DNA of 64,000 nucleotides from CAVSMC01 sp963728935 (GTDB lineage Bacteria; Pseudomonadota; Gammaproteobacteria; Burkholderiales; Casimicrobiaceae). Every line of letters starts with the position of its first letter. Position 1 is the stretch's first letter. Both the position numbers and the translations under genes were made by a program. Shown here piece after piece: positions 16,999 to 26,360 of this stretch. The notes under the pieces are model-generated. The model was not told where the DNA came from. It saw only the letters and a program-made list of their open reading frames with translations, and did not search any database. The DNA lies in contig CAVSMC010000002.1 of the NCBI GenBank assembly GCA_963728935.1, forward strand, positions 124,001-188,000, in the 5' to 3' direction.

Positions 16999-17442
16999 AG
17001 CTGTCTCAGCCTCGGATAAAGCCGTCCGATCGCACGCCATTCGCAGTGCGTGACAAGCCGGCAGGAACGCGTACGGTGGCGAACTCTCCGGTTGCGCAGG
17101 GAAGAGAGCAGGAGCGAGCGGCTTCATCGCGTCGCGGAAACTGCGCGCGCTCGCGAGCGAGCTACCGACGACCGAGAGAGCCTTTCGAGACAAACGGAAT
17201 CCGAAATTGCGAGCAATCGCTCAGCCGGCTCTTTGCGCGCCCTGACGAAGTCGTCCAAAGCGCGCACGCCTGAATTGCGCATGTCGCGTTACGTTCCGCC
17301 GTCGAGATTCGGGCTGACAGACACGCCGACTGCGCCACTGCCCTGATCGGACCGGATGACGGCTTGAGACGTTGGGCGCGACAGAGAGCTCGCTGCTGTG
17401 CCCGACCATTGCCGACCGTGCTGATGTTGAGGCGGTTGCCTT
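16999..17442. other. Intergenic region, no recognisable gene
   Basis: About 440 bp between the lipoprotein gene and the 3' end of the second GMC gene. Short open frames on both strands have no family signature. No terminator with a T-run was seen. Confidence 0.55.
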
Positions 17443-19443
17443 TCAGACGGCCGACGCGTCGCCGACGATGACCTCGCTCGCCTTCTCGCTGATCATGTAC
17501 ACCGAACAGGCGATGAAGAAGCCCGGGATCGTGGGGAAAACCGAAGCGTCGACCACGCGCAGACCTTGCGTCCCGTGCACGCGGAACGCGCCGTCGACGA
17601 CCGCCATCGGGTCGCCCGCAGGACCGATCCGGCACGTTCCGCACGCATGATGTCCCCACGCGTTGTCGCGGATGTATTGGCGCAGCTCCTCGGGCGTGCG
17701 AACCGCCGGCCCCGGTAGGAGCTCCTCCGCGATGATGTCGTCGCAGCGCCCGTTGATGGCGCGCACCGCCTGAACCCCCGCGACAACTGCAGCAAGATCC
17801 TCGTCCGCGCCGCTGCCCTCGAAGTAGTGAAAGTCGATGTCCGGTGTGTCGCACGGGTCGCGCGAGCGCAGCCTCACGCGACCAGCGCAGTTGTGCGTAT
17901 GCGCCTTGAGGATCGCCCAGGTGAAGAGGTCCCTGCGGTTAGCAATCTGCTGCGAGTAGCCGGGAAAGTAGCCCGCGAACGATCCGAGCAGCGCGAAAGC
18001 GAATAGATCGGGGTCGGCCACGTCCGGCGCCGATCGCTGGATCAGCGACATCAGCGCGCCGTTGGTGGTGTACGGACCCTTGCCGCGGCGCCATTCGCGA
18101 AGCGGAGCGTCGTCGGCTTCGCCCGGCAACGGGGGTCGCAGCGTCATCCCCTGCATTAGCGCAAACTCGCGTTTCGCCCGGCTGACGACCGAGATCTCGT
18201 AGCGGTCCTGCAGGTTTTCGCCGACCCCGGGCCGATCGAGGCGCACCGGTATGCCGAGGCGCTCCAGTTCCTCGCGCGGCCCGATCCCGGACAGCTTGAG
18301 CAATTGCGGCGTGTTGAACGCACCGGCGCACACGATCACCTCACGGGTCGCGTCGACAGTGAGCGGCTGCGTGGCCGGATGTGGCTCGAACAGCGGATCG
18401 GCGCGGTACAGGTGCTCGCCCACTAGGTACTCGACGCCGGTTGCACGCCGGTTCGCGTCGAGCAAAACGCGGGTGGCAAGGGCGTGCGTGCGCACGACGA
18501 GACGGTCGGGGCAGGCCGCGCGCACCGCGCGCACATAGTCGCGCGCCCCCACGCGTACTCCGGCGTGCGTGGTGAGCGGCATCATGCAAAGACCATCCGC
18601 CCGCTCCCCTGCAAAACGCGCATCGTTCGGATCGACGCCCTGACGAAGGCGCCCCCAGAGCCGGTCGATACCGCTTTGCAGTGCGCCCAGCGCCTGCGTC
18701 ACCGTCTCGAAAAGCAGCTTCTGCACGAGCGCGTCGCGGGCGAGCAGCAGCGGGTCGGCGAGGCTGGTCGCGAGCCAGCCGCGGAATCCATGTCCTCCGG
18801 CGGCTTCGGCCACGCGATATTCGCAACGCTCGAGCCGTTCGAAATAGCGCCGCATGTTCGCGCTGCTCCATGACGTATCGGCCGTCAATTCGGCGATGCG
18901 ATCCCAGTCGCTGTCGTGCGGATACACCAAGATCATTGCATTGTGTGCCGTGCAGCCGCCCAGCGTCGCGCAGCGCGGGTAGAGCACACCCCCGCGCTCG
19001 GCGCAGAATTTTGGGTCACGTCGCTGCCGCTCGTCGTCGGGGTAGTGGCGGACGAAGAAATTCCAGCACATCCGCGCGTCCTCCGAGGCGCGCGCATGAA
19101 ACGCGGGGACCTCGTATTCCAGCGATGGCTCCTCGTTACCGGCTTCGAGCAACAGCACCCGAAAACCGGCGCGCGCGAGATTGGCGGCAAGCGGCCCGCC
19201 GCCGGCGCCCGAGCCGACGACGACGTAATCGAACGCCTCGCCGCGTGCGCCGGCGGCGCATTGCGCTGCGAACGGCGCGCGCGACCCATCCCGCGAAGGG
19301 AGAAGCGACGCGCAGCCGCTCGCAAACGCACCGACAGCCGAAAGGCACGCGCCCGCAAGGCGAAGGAAACGGCGTCGCGGCGCGACGCTCGCGCTCGGCA
19401 ATGGTTGCTCGCGGCTCACGTTTGAGCGGCGCGCTGCATACAA
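17443..19443 (-). CDS. GMC oxidoreductase with Tat/lipoprotein-like leader
   Basis: A 666-residue choline-dehydrogenase-like GMC enzyme. The leader has RRRFLRLAG (residues 23-31), a Tat motif, and then a hydrophobic stretch ending in FASGC, a plausible lipobox. The FAD fold follows as VVVGSGAGGGPLAANLARAG near residue 75; catalytic elements at the C-terminus include WGHHACGTCRIG and TIPGFFIACSVYMISEKAS. The longest frame starts at TTG 19443; a GTG at 19419 is an alternative, so the exact start is open. It lies 69 bp after a large cytochrome c on the same strand, and together they look like a periplasmic dehydrogenase with its electron acceptor. Substrate unknown. Confidence 0.88.
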   Translation of the reverse strand: MYAARRSNVSREQPLPSASVAPRRRFLRLAGACLSAVGAFASGCASLLPSRDGSRAPFAAQCAAGARGEAFDYVVVGSGAGGGPLAANLARAGFRVLLLEAGNEEPSLEYEVPAFHARASEDARMCWNFFVRHYPDDERQRRDPKFCAERGGVLYPRCATLGGCTAHNAMILVYPHDSDWDRIAELTADTSWSSANMRRYFERLERCEYRVAEAAGGHGFRGWLATSLADPLLLARDALVQKLLFETVTQALGALQSGIDRLWGRLRQGVDPNDARFAGERADGLCMMPLTTHAGVRVGARDYVRAVRAACPDRLVVRTHALATRVLLDANRRATGVEYLVGEHLYRADPLFEPHPATQPLTVDATREVIVCAGAFNTPQLLKLSGIGPREELERLGIPVRLDRPGVGENLQDRYEISVVSRAKREFALMQGMTLRPPLPGEADDAPLREWRRGKGPYTTNGALMSLIQRSAPDVADPDLFAFALLGSFAGYFPGYSQQIANRRDLFTWAILKAHTHNCAGRVRLRSRDPCDTPDIDFHYFEGSGADEDLAAVVAGVQAVRAINGRCDDIIAEELLPGPAVRTPEELRQYIRDNAWGHHACGTCRIGPAGDPMAVVDGAFRVHGTQGLRVVDASVFPTIPGFFIACSVYMISEKASEVIVGDASAV

Positions 19444-19512
19444 GCCGCCGCCGCCGGCGCGCCGATGGGTGGCGCCATCGACATGCGCTCGCGGCGAGCC
19501 CGCCTCACGGCC

Positions 19513-22029
19513 TCACAGCGTCTTGAGGAATGCGATCAGCGCCCGCTTGTCCTGATCGCTCAAGCCCGGCTCCTCGCTGAAGTAATCCGTGCCGAAGTAA
19601 TGGCCGCGGTTCACGACGAAATCCGGACATTTGCTGACCGCGAGGAGCGGCGCGACCAGCGGCTCGAAAGCCTTTCGCGCCTGCTCGTCGGTCGAATTCG
19701 GCGGCAGCGACTTAAGCGCCGGCAGGGCGACCGCGAGCACCTCGAGCACTTTCGATCGCTGCTCGAGGTCGACGTTGGCGAGCAGGTTGATAGGCGTGCC
19801 TTTCGGAATCGGGCCGAGCTCGATGCCACCCTCTTTGAACAACCACGGCTGCACCGTACGAAACGGCCCGACGAGCGACTGCAGGAAATCCGGCAGATAG
19901 CCCTTCGGCACCCGCAAATACGACGTCACCGGCGTCACGTCGATCCTGCCCGGCAGCTTCTTGCCGGATGCGGTGACGAACATCCGATCGCCGTCGCGCT
20001 TCTCCGGCCACAGCAGCTGCTCGATGGCACTGTCGAACGATTTCATGCGGTCGGCTACCGAGCCGCTCCAATAGAAGCCGCCCAGCGAATTGTTGAGAAG
20101 AAACGGTGCCGACGACCACAGGCTGATGAGCGACGGCGGACGAATATAACCGCGACCACCCGCCGGCATCGGGAATGGCCGGGGCTCGCCGGTGAACGGG
20201 TCGTGAACCGTGACGGTTCCGACCGACGGGAGGTTTTTGTACGTTTGCGAAGAGAAATTGTCCCAGATGTCTCCGGCGAGCGCATTGGTCGCGAGCGACG
20301 AGCACGCGTTCGTTTCGAGCAGCGTGACCGGTACGCGCAGCTCGGTCGACAAATAGTTGTCGGTGGCGAAGTCCGCGGCGAGCGCGATCCGGGTCATCTG
20401 CGACTTGAACTCGCCGCTCTGCGTGTAGCGCCAGTAGGCGTTCCAGCAGCCGAGATAGCCCGCGCCCGCGCACGCATCGGCCTGGAAGAAGCGGTACGCC
20501 GGCTCCGGCAGCTTGCTCGAATGACAGCGCGCGCAGCGCTCGGCGAAGACGGTCTTGCCGCGCTCGAGCTCGCGCGCGTCGGCGGTCAGGTATGCAGCGC
20601 CTCCTGGCGCGTTCTTCAACAGGTCGGGCTTGGCGGTGGCGAGGAAAAACAGCGCGACGTCCGGCGTCTGCGCTTCGGTTGCCTTCCAGTAGCTCGAGTT
20701 GCGGTCCGCCACCGCGATCTCGAACGACGTGAAGCGCGAGCCGCCGACAAACGGCCGGAAATGCTCGAGCCACTCCTCGCTGAACAGACCGATGTTCACA
20801 TAAACGCGGTTCAACGCGCCGAGGGGGCCCACCGAGTCCGAGCCATCCTTGAGAATGCGCGGCGTCCACACGGTGTTCGGCGCCTGGTAGAACTGCGTCA
20901 GCGGAGCGCCGGCGGAGACATACCTGTTGAGCTGCTCGTTGTTGAGCTCGCCACCGGCGAGCCGCTCGCGACCCATCCTTGCCGCAAGCTGCATCCGTGC
21001 GCCGAAGCTGTAGACCGCGTTCATCGTGCGCGGATTGTTGATGTAGTCGGTCGAGACGAACGAGGTGTCGAGCGCACCGGGGCGCGACGTATGGAAAAGC
21101 TGATACGCAAAACTCGTCGGGTCGACGTCCCAGACGAAGACGCGGTCGACCCAAAAGTACTGCGCGCCCGGATTCGAGTTGAGGTTCTCCCATTTCGGAT
21201 GTTCGGGATCGGCTGGCGGATTGTTCGGATTGGGCCCGACGTGGCAGAAGCCGCAAGTCATGCCCACCCGATAGGGTTTCACCAGGTTCTTGTCGTTGTA
21301 GTAGCTTGGGTCGGTGTAATAGCGCTCGGGATCCCAGCGCCTTGCCGCCGCTTCGTCGAAAGCGGGATTGGGAAAGAGCCGCAGCCCGACGACGCCGGTC
21401 GCGTAACCGTAATAGGAACCGACCGGTACCGTAGTGCCGCGCGCGCCGATCTTCACGCCGGGATACTTCGCTTCGTTTTCGAACGGATCGAGCGGACAAT
21501 CGGCGTGCCGCGTGTCGAGCCAAAGCCCGAATCGGTCCTTGCGCGGCCCGCTCGCCTTGTCAAAGCAGGGCTCGTTCACCAAGCCCAAATAACGCCAGCG
21601 GTTGTCGCGGCTGTACGCCTTTTGGCTCGGATGACTCGAAAGGATCTTCAGGAAATCGAGAATGCCCGTGCTTCGCACCGAAAGCACGTCCCACAGCCGG
21701 TCGTTGCCGCCGCTCCAAACGATCCAGTTGTCGCGACCCTTGACGGCCGCCGAGTGGGCGGCGGCGGGCGTGATCCCCGGAACATACGGGCGCAGCGCCG
21801 CGGCGAGTTCCTCGGGTCTCTTGGTCGCGCCGTAATCCATATCGGCGAAGTAATCTTCGTCGGCGCCAGCGAGGCTTTCCGGCGTGCGGCCCGCGCAGAG
21901 CGCCTCGTCGCGGACGACGCCTGATCCCGCACCGCACGACGATCCGAACGGGAGCGTGCTACAGCAGGCGAGAAAGGCGACAGCCCAGACAGCGCGCGCG
22001 AGCGCCCCAAACGATCTCAGGATCTTCAT
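19513..22029 (-). CDS. Large di-haem cytochrome c protein
   Basis: An 838-residue exported protein. I start at ATG 22029, preceded by GGGGA; a further in-frame ATG at 22056 adds nine residues. The leader VWAVAFLACCSTLPF resembles a signal or lipoprotein signal. Two haem motifs are visible: CGFCH (about residue 270) and CARCH (about 500), each within long unfamiliar sequence. Several regions, such as YGYATGVVGLRLFPNP and YIRPPSLISLWSSAPFLLNNS, resemble cytochrome proteins encoded beside GMC oxidoreductases. It probably accepts electrons from the GMC enzyme directly downstream. The exact family name is not certain to me. Confidence 0.82.
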   Translation of the reverse strand: MKILRSFGALARAVWAVAFLACCSTLPFGSSCGAGSGVVRDEALCAGRTPESLAGADEDYFADMDYGATKRPEELAAALRPYVPGITPAAAHSAAVKGRDNWIVWSGGNDRLWDVLSVRSTGILDFLKILSSHPSQKAYSRDNRWRYLGLVNEPCFDKASGPRKDRFGLWLDTRHADCPLDPFENEAKYPGVKIGARGTTVPVGSYYGYATGVVGLRLFPNPAFDEAAARRWDPERYYTDPSYYNDKNLVKPYRVGMTCGFCHVGPNPNNPPADPEHPKWENLNSNPGAQYFWVDRVFVWDVDPTSFAYQLFHTSRPGALDTSFVSTDYINNPRTMNAVYSFGARMQLAARMGRERLAGGELNNEQLNRYVSAGAPLTQFYQAPNTVWTPRILKDGSDSVGPLGALNRVYVNIGLFSEEWLEHFRPFVGGSRFTSFEIAVADRNSSYWKATEAQTPDVALFFLATAKPDLLKNAPGGAAYLTADARELERGKTVFAERCARCHSSKLPEPAYRFFQADACAGAGYLGCWNAYWRYTQSGEFKSQMTRIALAADFATDNYLSTELRVPVTLLETNACSSLATNALAGDIWDNFSSQTYKNLPSVGTVTVHDPFTGEPRPFPMPAGGRGYIRPPSLISLWSSAPFLLNNSLGGFYWSGSVADRMKSFDSAIEQLLWPEKRDGDRMFVTASGKKLPGRIDVTPVTSYLRVPKGYLPDFLQSLVGPFRTVQPWLFKEGGIELGPIPKGTPINLLANVDLEQRSKVLEVLAVALPALKSLPPNSTDEQARKAFEPLVAPLLAVSKCPDFVVNRGHYFGTDYFSEEPGLSDQDKRALIAFLKTL

Positions 22030-22350
22030 CGGGCGGTCCCCATGGTCGCTGCGCAAGGGGAATGGATGCTGAACGCATTGAGCGCCGATTTCAAGTCACT
22101 GCCCAACAATTGCGGCTCGAAACCACTGTCCCGACCACCGCGGGCCCTGCTGCGCCCGACCGGCACACTGGAGGTCTGTAACGATGTGCTCAACTGGCTC
22201 AACGCCAGCGCGGCATGAAGATCCCGTTGCACTAGGCGCGCTCCGTCAGCTCTTGCGTCGCATTGACCTGCCCCCATAGGCGCCGCCAGGTCGAAGTTCG
22301 TAAGTGATGGCAAAGTCATCTTCCTTAGCCGGGCTGGCGTAGGAAGGATC
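22030..22350. other. Intergenic region upstream of the cytochrome gene
   Basis: No supported gene. It probably holds the promoter of the cytochrome/GMC operon on the minus strand. It ends at the palindrome that borders the Fic remnant. Confidence 0.5.
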
Positions 22351-22376
22351 GTGTCCACTAAGTTTTTGGTGGACAC
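22351..22376. repeat. Palindrome resembling joined insertion-sequence ends
   Basis: An 11-bp arm GTGTCCACTAA and its complement TTGGTGGACAC (one G-T mismatch) surround a 4-base loop. TGTCCACTA-type ends are familiar from IS3-family elements. The palindrome sits exactly at the edge of a Fic gene scar that begins a few bases later. It could be a footprint of an excised element or simply a transcriptional hairpin. Confidence 0.45.
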
Positions 22377-22384
22377 GTGAACAC

Positions 22385-22575
22385 TTCAGTCCACATCCAT
22401 GGCGCGTTGTGGTCCTCAATGCGCGGCCTGGCTCGAACACAGGAACAATACTACGCGAGGCTTAACGACGCAGGCTTACCGAGACGAAATGATCTCGATG
22501 GCGGGGGTCCGCTCTCGCAAGGAAGAGCTCGTGAATCTTGCCCGTTAGTTCCTCGATATCTGCCTCGATCAGCAC
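22385..22575 (+). pseudogene. Fic-family gene remnant, copy 1
   Basis: About 190 bp encodes the part of a Fic protein just after the active-site loop: MRGLARTQEQYYARLNDAGL, then LPRRNDLDGGGPLS. A one-base shift near the segment encoding EELVNLAR and an in-frame TAG follow, then FLDICLDQ. The same region is found, about 80 percent identical by eye, in a second broken copy at 59165-59640. The Fic motif itself (HPFxxGNGR) is absent here. Past 22575 the similarity ends. Confidence 0.7.
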
Positions 22576-22702
22576 GCAGTCTACCCAGACGGCAGGCTTC
22601 TCCTGTTGCAGAGCGACGAAGTGGCGATGACGGCCACCGTAAACGCAGTGGACCACCGGCGACTCTGCCGAACCCACTTATTCCAGTTCAATGGAACGTC
22701 CT

Positions 22703-23251
22703 CTACCATTTGGGCGGTTCAATTCCGAATTGTTTGGCGTACTCCGCGTTCAATCGCTGCCAGCCATCGAACTTCATGGCCTCGACGCCGGCGATGCGTC
22801 CAATGCGCTGACCGGCAAGAAGCCGCTCCAGCACGTCGAGACAGATGTGCCAACCCGCAGCGCCCATCGATATGAAGCGACGGTCGATGTTGTGCCAAAG
22901 CGTGAGCCGAGTGCCGCCGCCTCCCAGCGGCTCCAGTTCCCAGCGGATGTCCTGTTCCCCCCAGCTGTATTCGAGCACCTTGGGCGCGTCAGCCCGTTTA
23001 ACGAGGGTCTCGGATAGGTGCGGCGTCGGCGCCCCCACTGTCGAGAGCTTTGCGGTGCCAATGGTACCGAGGTTCCGATCAGAGTCGAACGGAGCCCACT
23101 CGCGTAGATCCTCGGGGTCCGTGAGCGCCTTCCAAACCTTTGCAGGAGCGTGGCGGAGGTCGCGGACGAGAACGAGCGTCCACTTCTCTCCGTCCTTTCG
23201 TACCTGCGCCCCGCTCGCCGGACCCGGTACGTACTGCTCGCGATCGGTCAT
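22703..23251 (-). CDS. SRPBCC (AHSA1-like) domain protein
   Basis: A 182-residue START/SRPBCC-fold protein of the Aha1-like group. Typical parts are RDLRHAPAKVWKALTDPEDL, LEYSWGEQDIRWELEP and GTRLTLWHNID. The ATG lies one base after the stop of the ArsR-type gene, and this ArsR/AHSA1 pairing is widespread in bacteria. The fold binds hydrophobic ligands; the ligand here is unknown. Probably cytoplasmic and co-transcribed with its regulator. Confidence 0.88.
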   Translation of the reverse strand: MTDREQYVPGPASGAQVRKDGEKWTLVLVRDLRHAPAKVWKALTDPEDLREWAPFDSDRNLGTIGTAKLSTVGAPTPHLSETLVKRADAPKVLEYSWGEQDIRWELEPLGGGGTRLTLWHNIDRRFISMGAAGWHICLDVLERLLAGQRIGRIAGVEAMKFDGWQRLNAEYAKQFGIEPPKW

Positions 23252-23593
23252 CTATCTTCTCCTTGTCTTCCGTTTCGTCACCGTTGGTTGATCCGTGCGG
23301 TCGAGGTGGCGCTCGAGAGCATCCACATGGGCGGACCAGAACCGACGGAATGGAGCGATCCAGGCATCCAACTCCTGGAGTGGTTCAGGTTTCAGTCGGT
23401 AGAGACGACGCTGCGCATCTACCGTTGATTCCACGAACCCGGCCTCTCTCAGCACGCGCAGGTGCTTTGACACGGTCGGCTGCGGCATACGAAGCTGACG
23501 CTCGATCTCACCGACCGACCGTTGCGACGAGACCAGCAGGCTCAATATCGCGCGGCGGTTCGGCTCCGCAATGATTTCGAATACAGATTCCAT
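23252..23593 (-). CDS. ArsR-family winged-helix repressor
   Basis: A 113-residue regulator. A winged-helix domain (about 5-80) has FEIIAEPNRRAILSLLVSSQ, a recognition helix in MPQPTVSKHLRVLREAGFV, and the wing LYRLKPEPL. No metal-binding cysteines are present, so it is not a metal sensor of the classical type; this subgroup typically controls the adjacent SRPBCC gene. I start at ATG 23593; a TTG at 23611 would place the -10 element inside the gene. The strong promoter just upstream leaves a very short leader. Confidence 0.9.
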   Translation of the reverse strand: MESVFEIIAEPNRRAILSLLVSSQRSVGEIERQLRMPQPTVSKHLRVLREAGFVESTVDAQRRLYRLKPEPLQELDAWIAPFRRFWSAHVDALERHLDRTDQPTVTKRKTRRR

Positions 23594-23600
23594 CGTTCTT

Positions 23601-23630
23601 AATATACCCAATGAAGAATATACGTGTCAA
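23601..23630 (-). promoter_or_regulatory. Sigma-70 promoter of the arsR-like/SRPBCC pair
   Basis: On the minus strand TTGACA (23630-23625) and TATATT (23606-23601) are separated by 18 bases. The -10 ends only seven bases before ATG 23593, so the mRNA would be leaderless or nearly so. TATATTCTTC and TATATTAAGA form a direct repeat over the -10 region, a possible operator for autorepression. Confidence 0.6.
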
Positions 23631-23739
23631 GGCATATATAGCGGCGTGCTTTGCCGCGATCGATTCTGGGTCGACGTATCTTCAAGGCGTCTCTGGCTCG
23701 AGGGTTTGCCTCATCGCCTGCAAACAGGGACAGACCCAC

Positions 23740-25644
23740 TTACTGTTGATCGAGCAGGAACCCCGCGAAGAAGGCGGTGAGCTCGTCGTGCGCCTCCAGC
23801 GGCAGCACGTTGGAAACGTACTGATCGGGGCGCACAACGACGATCGCACCTTTGTCGCGATCGATGCCGCGGGCATCGAAGATGTCCGGACCATTCTTGA
23901 GGTCCGGGGAGTAAGCCTTCTCGTAGTCGATGAGCCCGAGGCGGCCCTTGCGCGGGAGCAGGACCGAGGGCAATTTCTCGACGTTGAGCTCGCGGTGCCC
24001 CTGCTGAAACACCGCGCGAACGTCGATGACGCCGTCGATCTCGGCCCCCACCGGCGTGAACCGGCGGATCGGCGAATTGGCGGACGCTGTCAGGAATTCC
24101 GCGAAGTCGCGTAGTCGGCGTGCGCTCGCGTCGGCAAAAGCGTAGATGCGCCACGCGCCATCGGCACGGGCAACGTGACCGAGATGCATCGGCTTGGCGT
24201 CGGCAACGCGCACGACGGGTGCCGAATGGAAACGCATGCCGATCGTGAAGCCCTTCGCGAGATGCTGGTGGGTTGCCTGGGCGATCAGAACCGTTGCAGG
24301 TGCGTATTGTGTCGCGACGCCTGCCGTATATCGCAACGAATTGACAAAGTACGCCTGAAGCTCGGCCGGATCGACCCCTCCCCGTTCCGGATGCTTCGGA
24401 TCCTTCGGCGGCGATCCCATGATCTTCGACCACTCCTTGTCGAAGTCGATGAGGCGCTTCGCTATTGCATGCCGCTCGACGGAGTACGTGCGAAGCAGGT
24501 CCTGCTTGGCACGTCGTTGGAGAACAGCGATGAGTTTCCAGCCGAGATTGAACGCGTCCTGCATCGAAACGTTCATGCCTTGCCCGGCCTTTGCGCTGTG
24601 CGTATGGCAGGCATCGCCGGCAATGAACACGCGCGGCTGACGAAGCGCGACCTGCCCGGCGGGAACGTCGTCGAACCGATCGGTAAGGCGCTGGCCGACC
24701 TCGTACACCGAGAACCAAACCACGTCCCGCACGTCGAGCGTGTAGGGGCGCAGCACTCGCTGCGCGGTGTCGATGACTTCTTGCGCCGTCGTCTGACGTA
24801 CGGCGTCGCGTTTGTTAGGGTCCACCTCGCCCAGGTCGACGTACAGCCGCACGAGGTAGCCGCCCTCGCGCGGGATGAGGAGGATGTTGCCCTCGTCGGC
24901 AGACTGGATCGCGGCCTTGAGGCGGATGTCCGGAAAGTCGGTCACCGCCAACATGTCCATCACCCCCCACGCATGGTTGGCATAGTCGCCGCACAGCTCG
25001 GCGCCGATCGATTGCCGCACGCCGCTGCGGGCTCCGTCGCAGCCGACGACGTATTTCGCGCGGATTGAGCGCTCGGAGCCGGTGGCGACGCTGCGCAGCG
25101 TCACCAGCACGGGATATTCACGCGGGGAGTCAACGTCGAGGCGCACGAACTCGACACCGTAGTTCGGCTCTAATCGCGTCGGCGACTTGCGCATGTATTC
25201 CAGCAGGTATTCCTGCATGCGCGCCTGGTTCACGATGACGTGCGGAAACTCCGACAAGCCATCCTCGACGTCTTGAACGCGACCGGCGCGCACGATCTTC
25301 GAGCGACCCTCTTGCGAAGGACGCCAGAAGACGGTCTCGTTCACCCAGTAGGCCTCACGGATCAGCTTCGCACTCATCCCGAATGCCTCGAACATCTCGA
25401 CCGTGCGACATGCGACGCCGTCCGCATGACCCAGCTCGAGGGGGCCACGGCGACGCTCGACGAGGCGGGTATTGATGGCCGGGAAAGTCGACAGCTGTGC
25501 GGCAAGCACCGCTCCCGCCGGGCCGCTACCAACGATCAGCACGTCGACGGCGTCGGGAAGGTCTGGCGATCGGTTCTTGGCTTCGCGTCCTTCGGGCAGA
25601 GTGTCAGGATCGCCTGGCCTGTAGCCATTCAGATAGAACTGCAT
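23740..25644 (-). CDS. FAD-dependent aromatic-ring monooxygenase (phenol hydroxylase/MobA type)
   Basis: A 634-residue group A flavoprotein monooxygenase. AAAGGAG seven bases before ATG 25644 fixes the start, which begins MQFYLNGYRPGDP as in 3-hydroxybenzoate 4-monooxygenase-like enzymes. The FAD fold is VLIVGSGPAGAVLAAQLS; the DG motif is VVGCDGARSGVRQSIG; the second FAD motif is VFIAGDACHTHSAKAGQGMN. A C-terminal thioredoxin-like domain (about 440-630), as in phenol 2-monooxygenase, ends DQYVSNVLPLEAHDELTAFF. It hydroxylates a phenolic compound with NAD(P)H and oxygen. No ring-cleavage gene is adjacent, so the pathway is unknown. Confidence 0.9.
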   Translation of the reverse strand: MQFYLNGYRPGDPDTLPEGREAKNRSPDLPDAVDVLIVGSGPAGAVLAAQLSTFPAINTRLVERRRGPLELGHADGVACRTVEMFEAFGMSAKLIREAYWVNETVFWRPSQEGRSKIVRAGRVQDVEDGLSEFPHVIVNQARMQEYLLEYMRKSPTRLEPNYGVEFVRLDVDSPREYPVLVTLRSVATGSERSIRAKYVVGCDGARSGVRQSIGAELCGDYANHAWGVMDMLAVTDFPDIRLKAAIQSADEGNILLIPREGGYLVRLYVDLGEVDPNKRDAVRQTTAQEVIDTAQRVLRPYTLDVRDVVWFSVYEVGQRLTDRFDDVPAGQVALRQPRVFIAGDACHTHSAKAGQGMNVSMQDAFNLGWKLIAVLQRRAKQDLLRTYSVERHAIAKRLIDFDKEWSKIMGSPPKDPKHPERGGVDPAELQAYFVNSLRYTAGVATQYAPATVLIAQATHQHLAKGFTIGMRFHSAPVVRVADAKPMHLGHVARADGAWRIYAFADASARRLRDFAEFLTASANSPIRRFTPVGAEIDGVIDVRAVFQQGHRELNVEKLPSVLLPRKGRLGLIDYEKAYSPDLKNGPDIFDARGIDRDKGAIVVVRPDQYVSNVLPLEAHDELTAFFAGFLLDQQ

Positions 25645-25689
25645 ATTGGCTCTCCTTTGCGCTCCAGTCATCGTACATCGGCATCGTCC

Positions 25690-26360
25690 TTAGCCCCATC
25701 CGGCGCCCGATGATCGAGCGCACGCGAACGTTGTCGCTCCAACCGGCGACACCCGAACGCAGACAGCAAGAGCCGCGGACGATCAGATCGATTTGCACCG
25801 AGGACGATCTCCACATCATCGACCTGATTGACCTTGGCGATGATGCGCCGCTCGCGACCGGCCTCGCAATGCGCCGCCTCGCGCTCGATCATCTCGAGCA
25901 AGCGTTGGCGCATGTTCATCGGCGCGACCAGCAGCTTTCTCGAAGCGCGACCCCTTGAACGCCCTCGTGAGGCAGTGAAAGCGGTAGACGACGTCGGCGG
26001 TGATCGCACGATCTGCGTCAGCAAGCCGACATCGGCATAGAGCCCCGCGGTCTTGACAGGATAGTTTCCGGTTCCGATGTGCGCATAGCAGCGCAATCCC
26101 GTTCCACGCTGCTGAACGACCAGCGCGATCTTCGTGTGCGTCTTGAGCCCGAGGATTCCGTAGGTCACGTGCGCGCCGGCGCTCTCGAGCTGCCGCGCCC
26201 AATGAAGATTGCGTGCTTCATCGAGGCGCGCCGTAAGCTCGATCACGCATGCGACCTGTTTTCCCGCTTCGGCGGTGCCGACGAGCGAGCGCACGAACGG
26301 CGGGTCGTCGCCGACCCCGTACACGGTCATCTTTGGTCCGCCGACATCGAGCGCCATCGC
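25690..26360 (-). pseudogene. ppk1: Polyphosphate kinase (ppk1) C-terminal remnant
   Basis: Read on the minus strand, the region encodes conserved Ppk1 pieces in different frames: GKQVACVIELTARLDEARN, GLKTHTKIALVV, then LRCYAHIGTGNYPVKTA, with the catalytic-domain His (of HIGTGNY). A frameshift occurs near 25990 (TADVVYRFHCLT is in another frame), and another before IDLIVRGSCCLRSGVAGWSDN. Both ends of the gene are missing. It is a dead fragment of the enzyme that makes polyphosphate from ATP. Confidence 0.85.

Noticed and set aside
19465..21924. An open frame of 819 codons on the plus strand opposite the large cytochrome gene
   Set aside because: It is rich in Arg with no domain, ribosome site or signal; the minus-strand frame has haem motifs and a signal peptide. 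Long antisense frames are expected at this GC content.
22577..22702. Continuation of Fic copy 1 past CLDQ
   Set aside because: The translation (PDGRLLLLQSDEVAMTATV) no longer resembles copy 2, so the homology ends near 22575.
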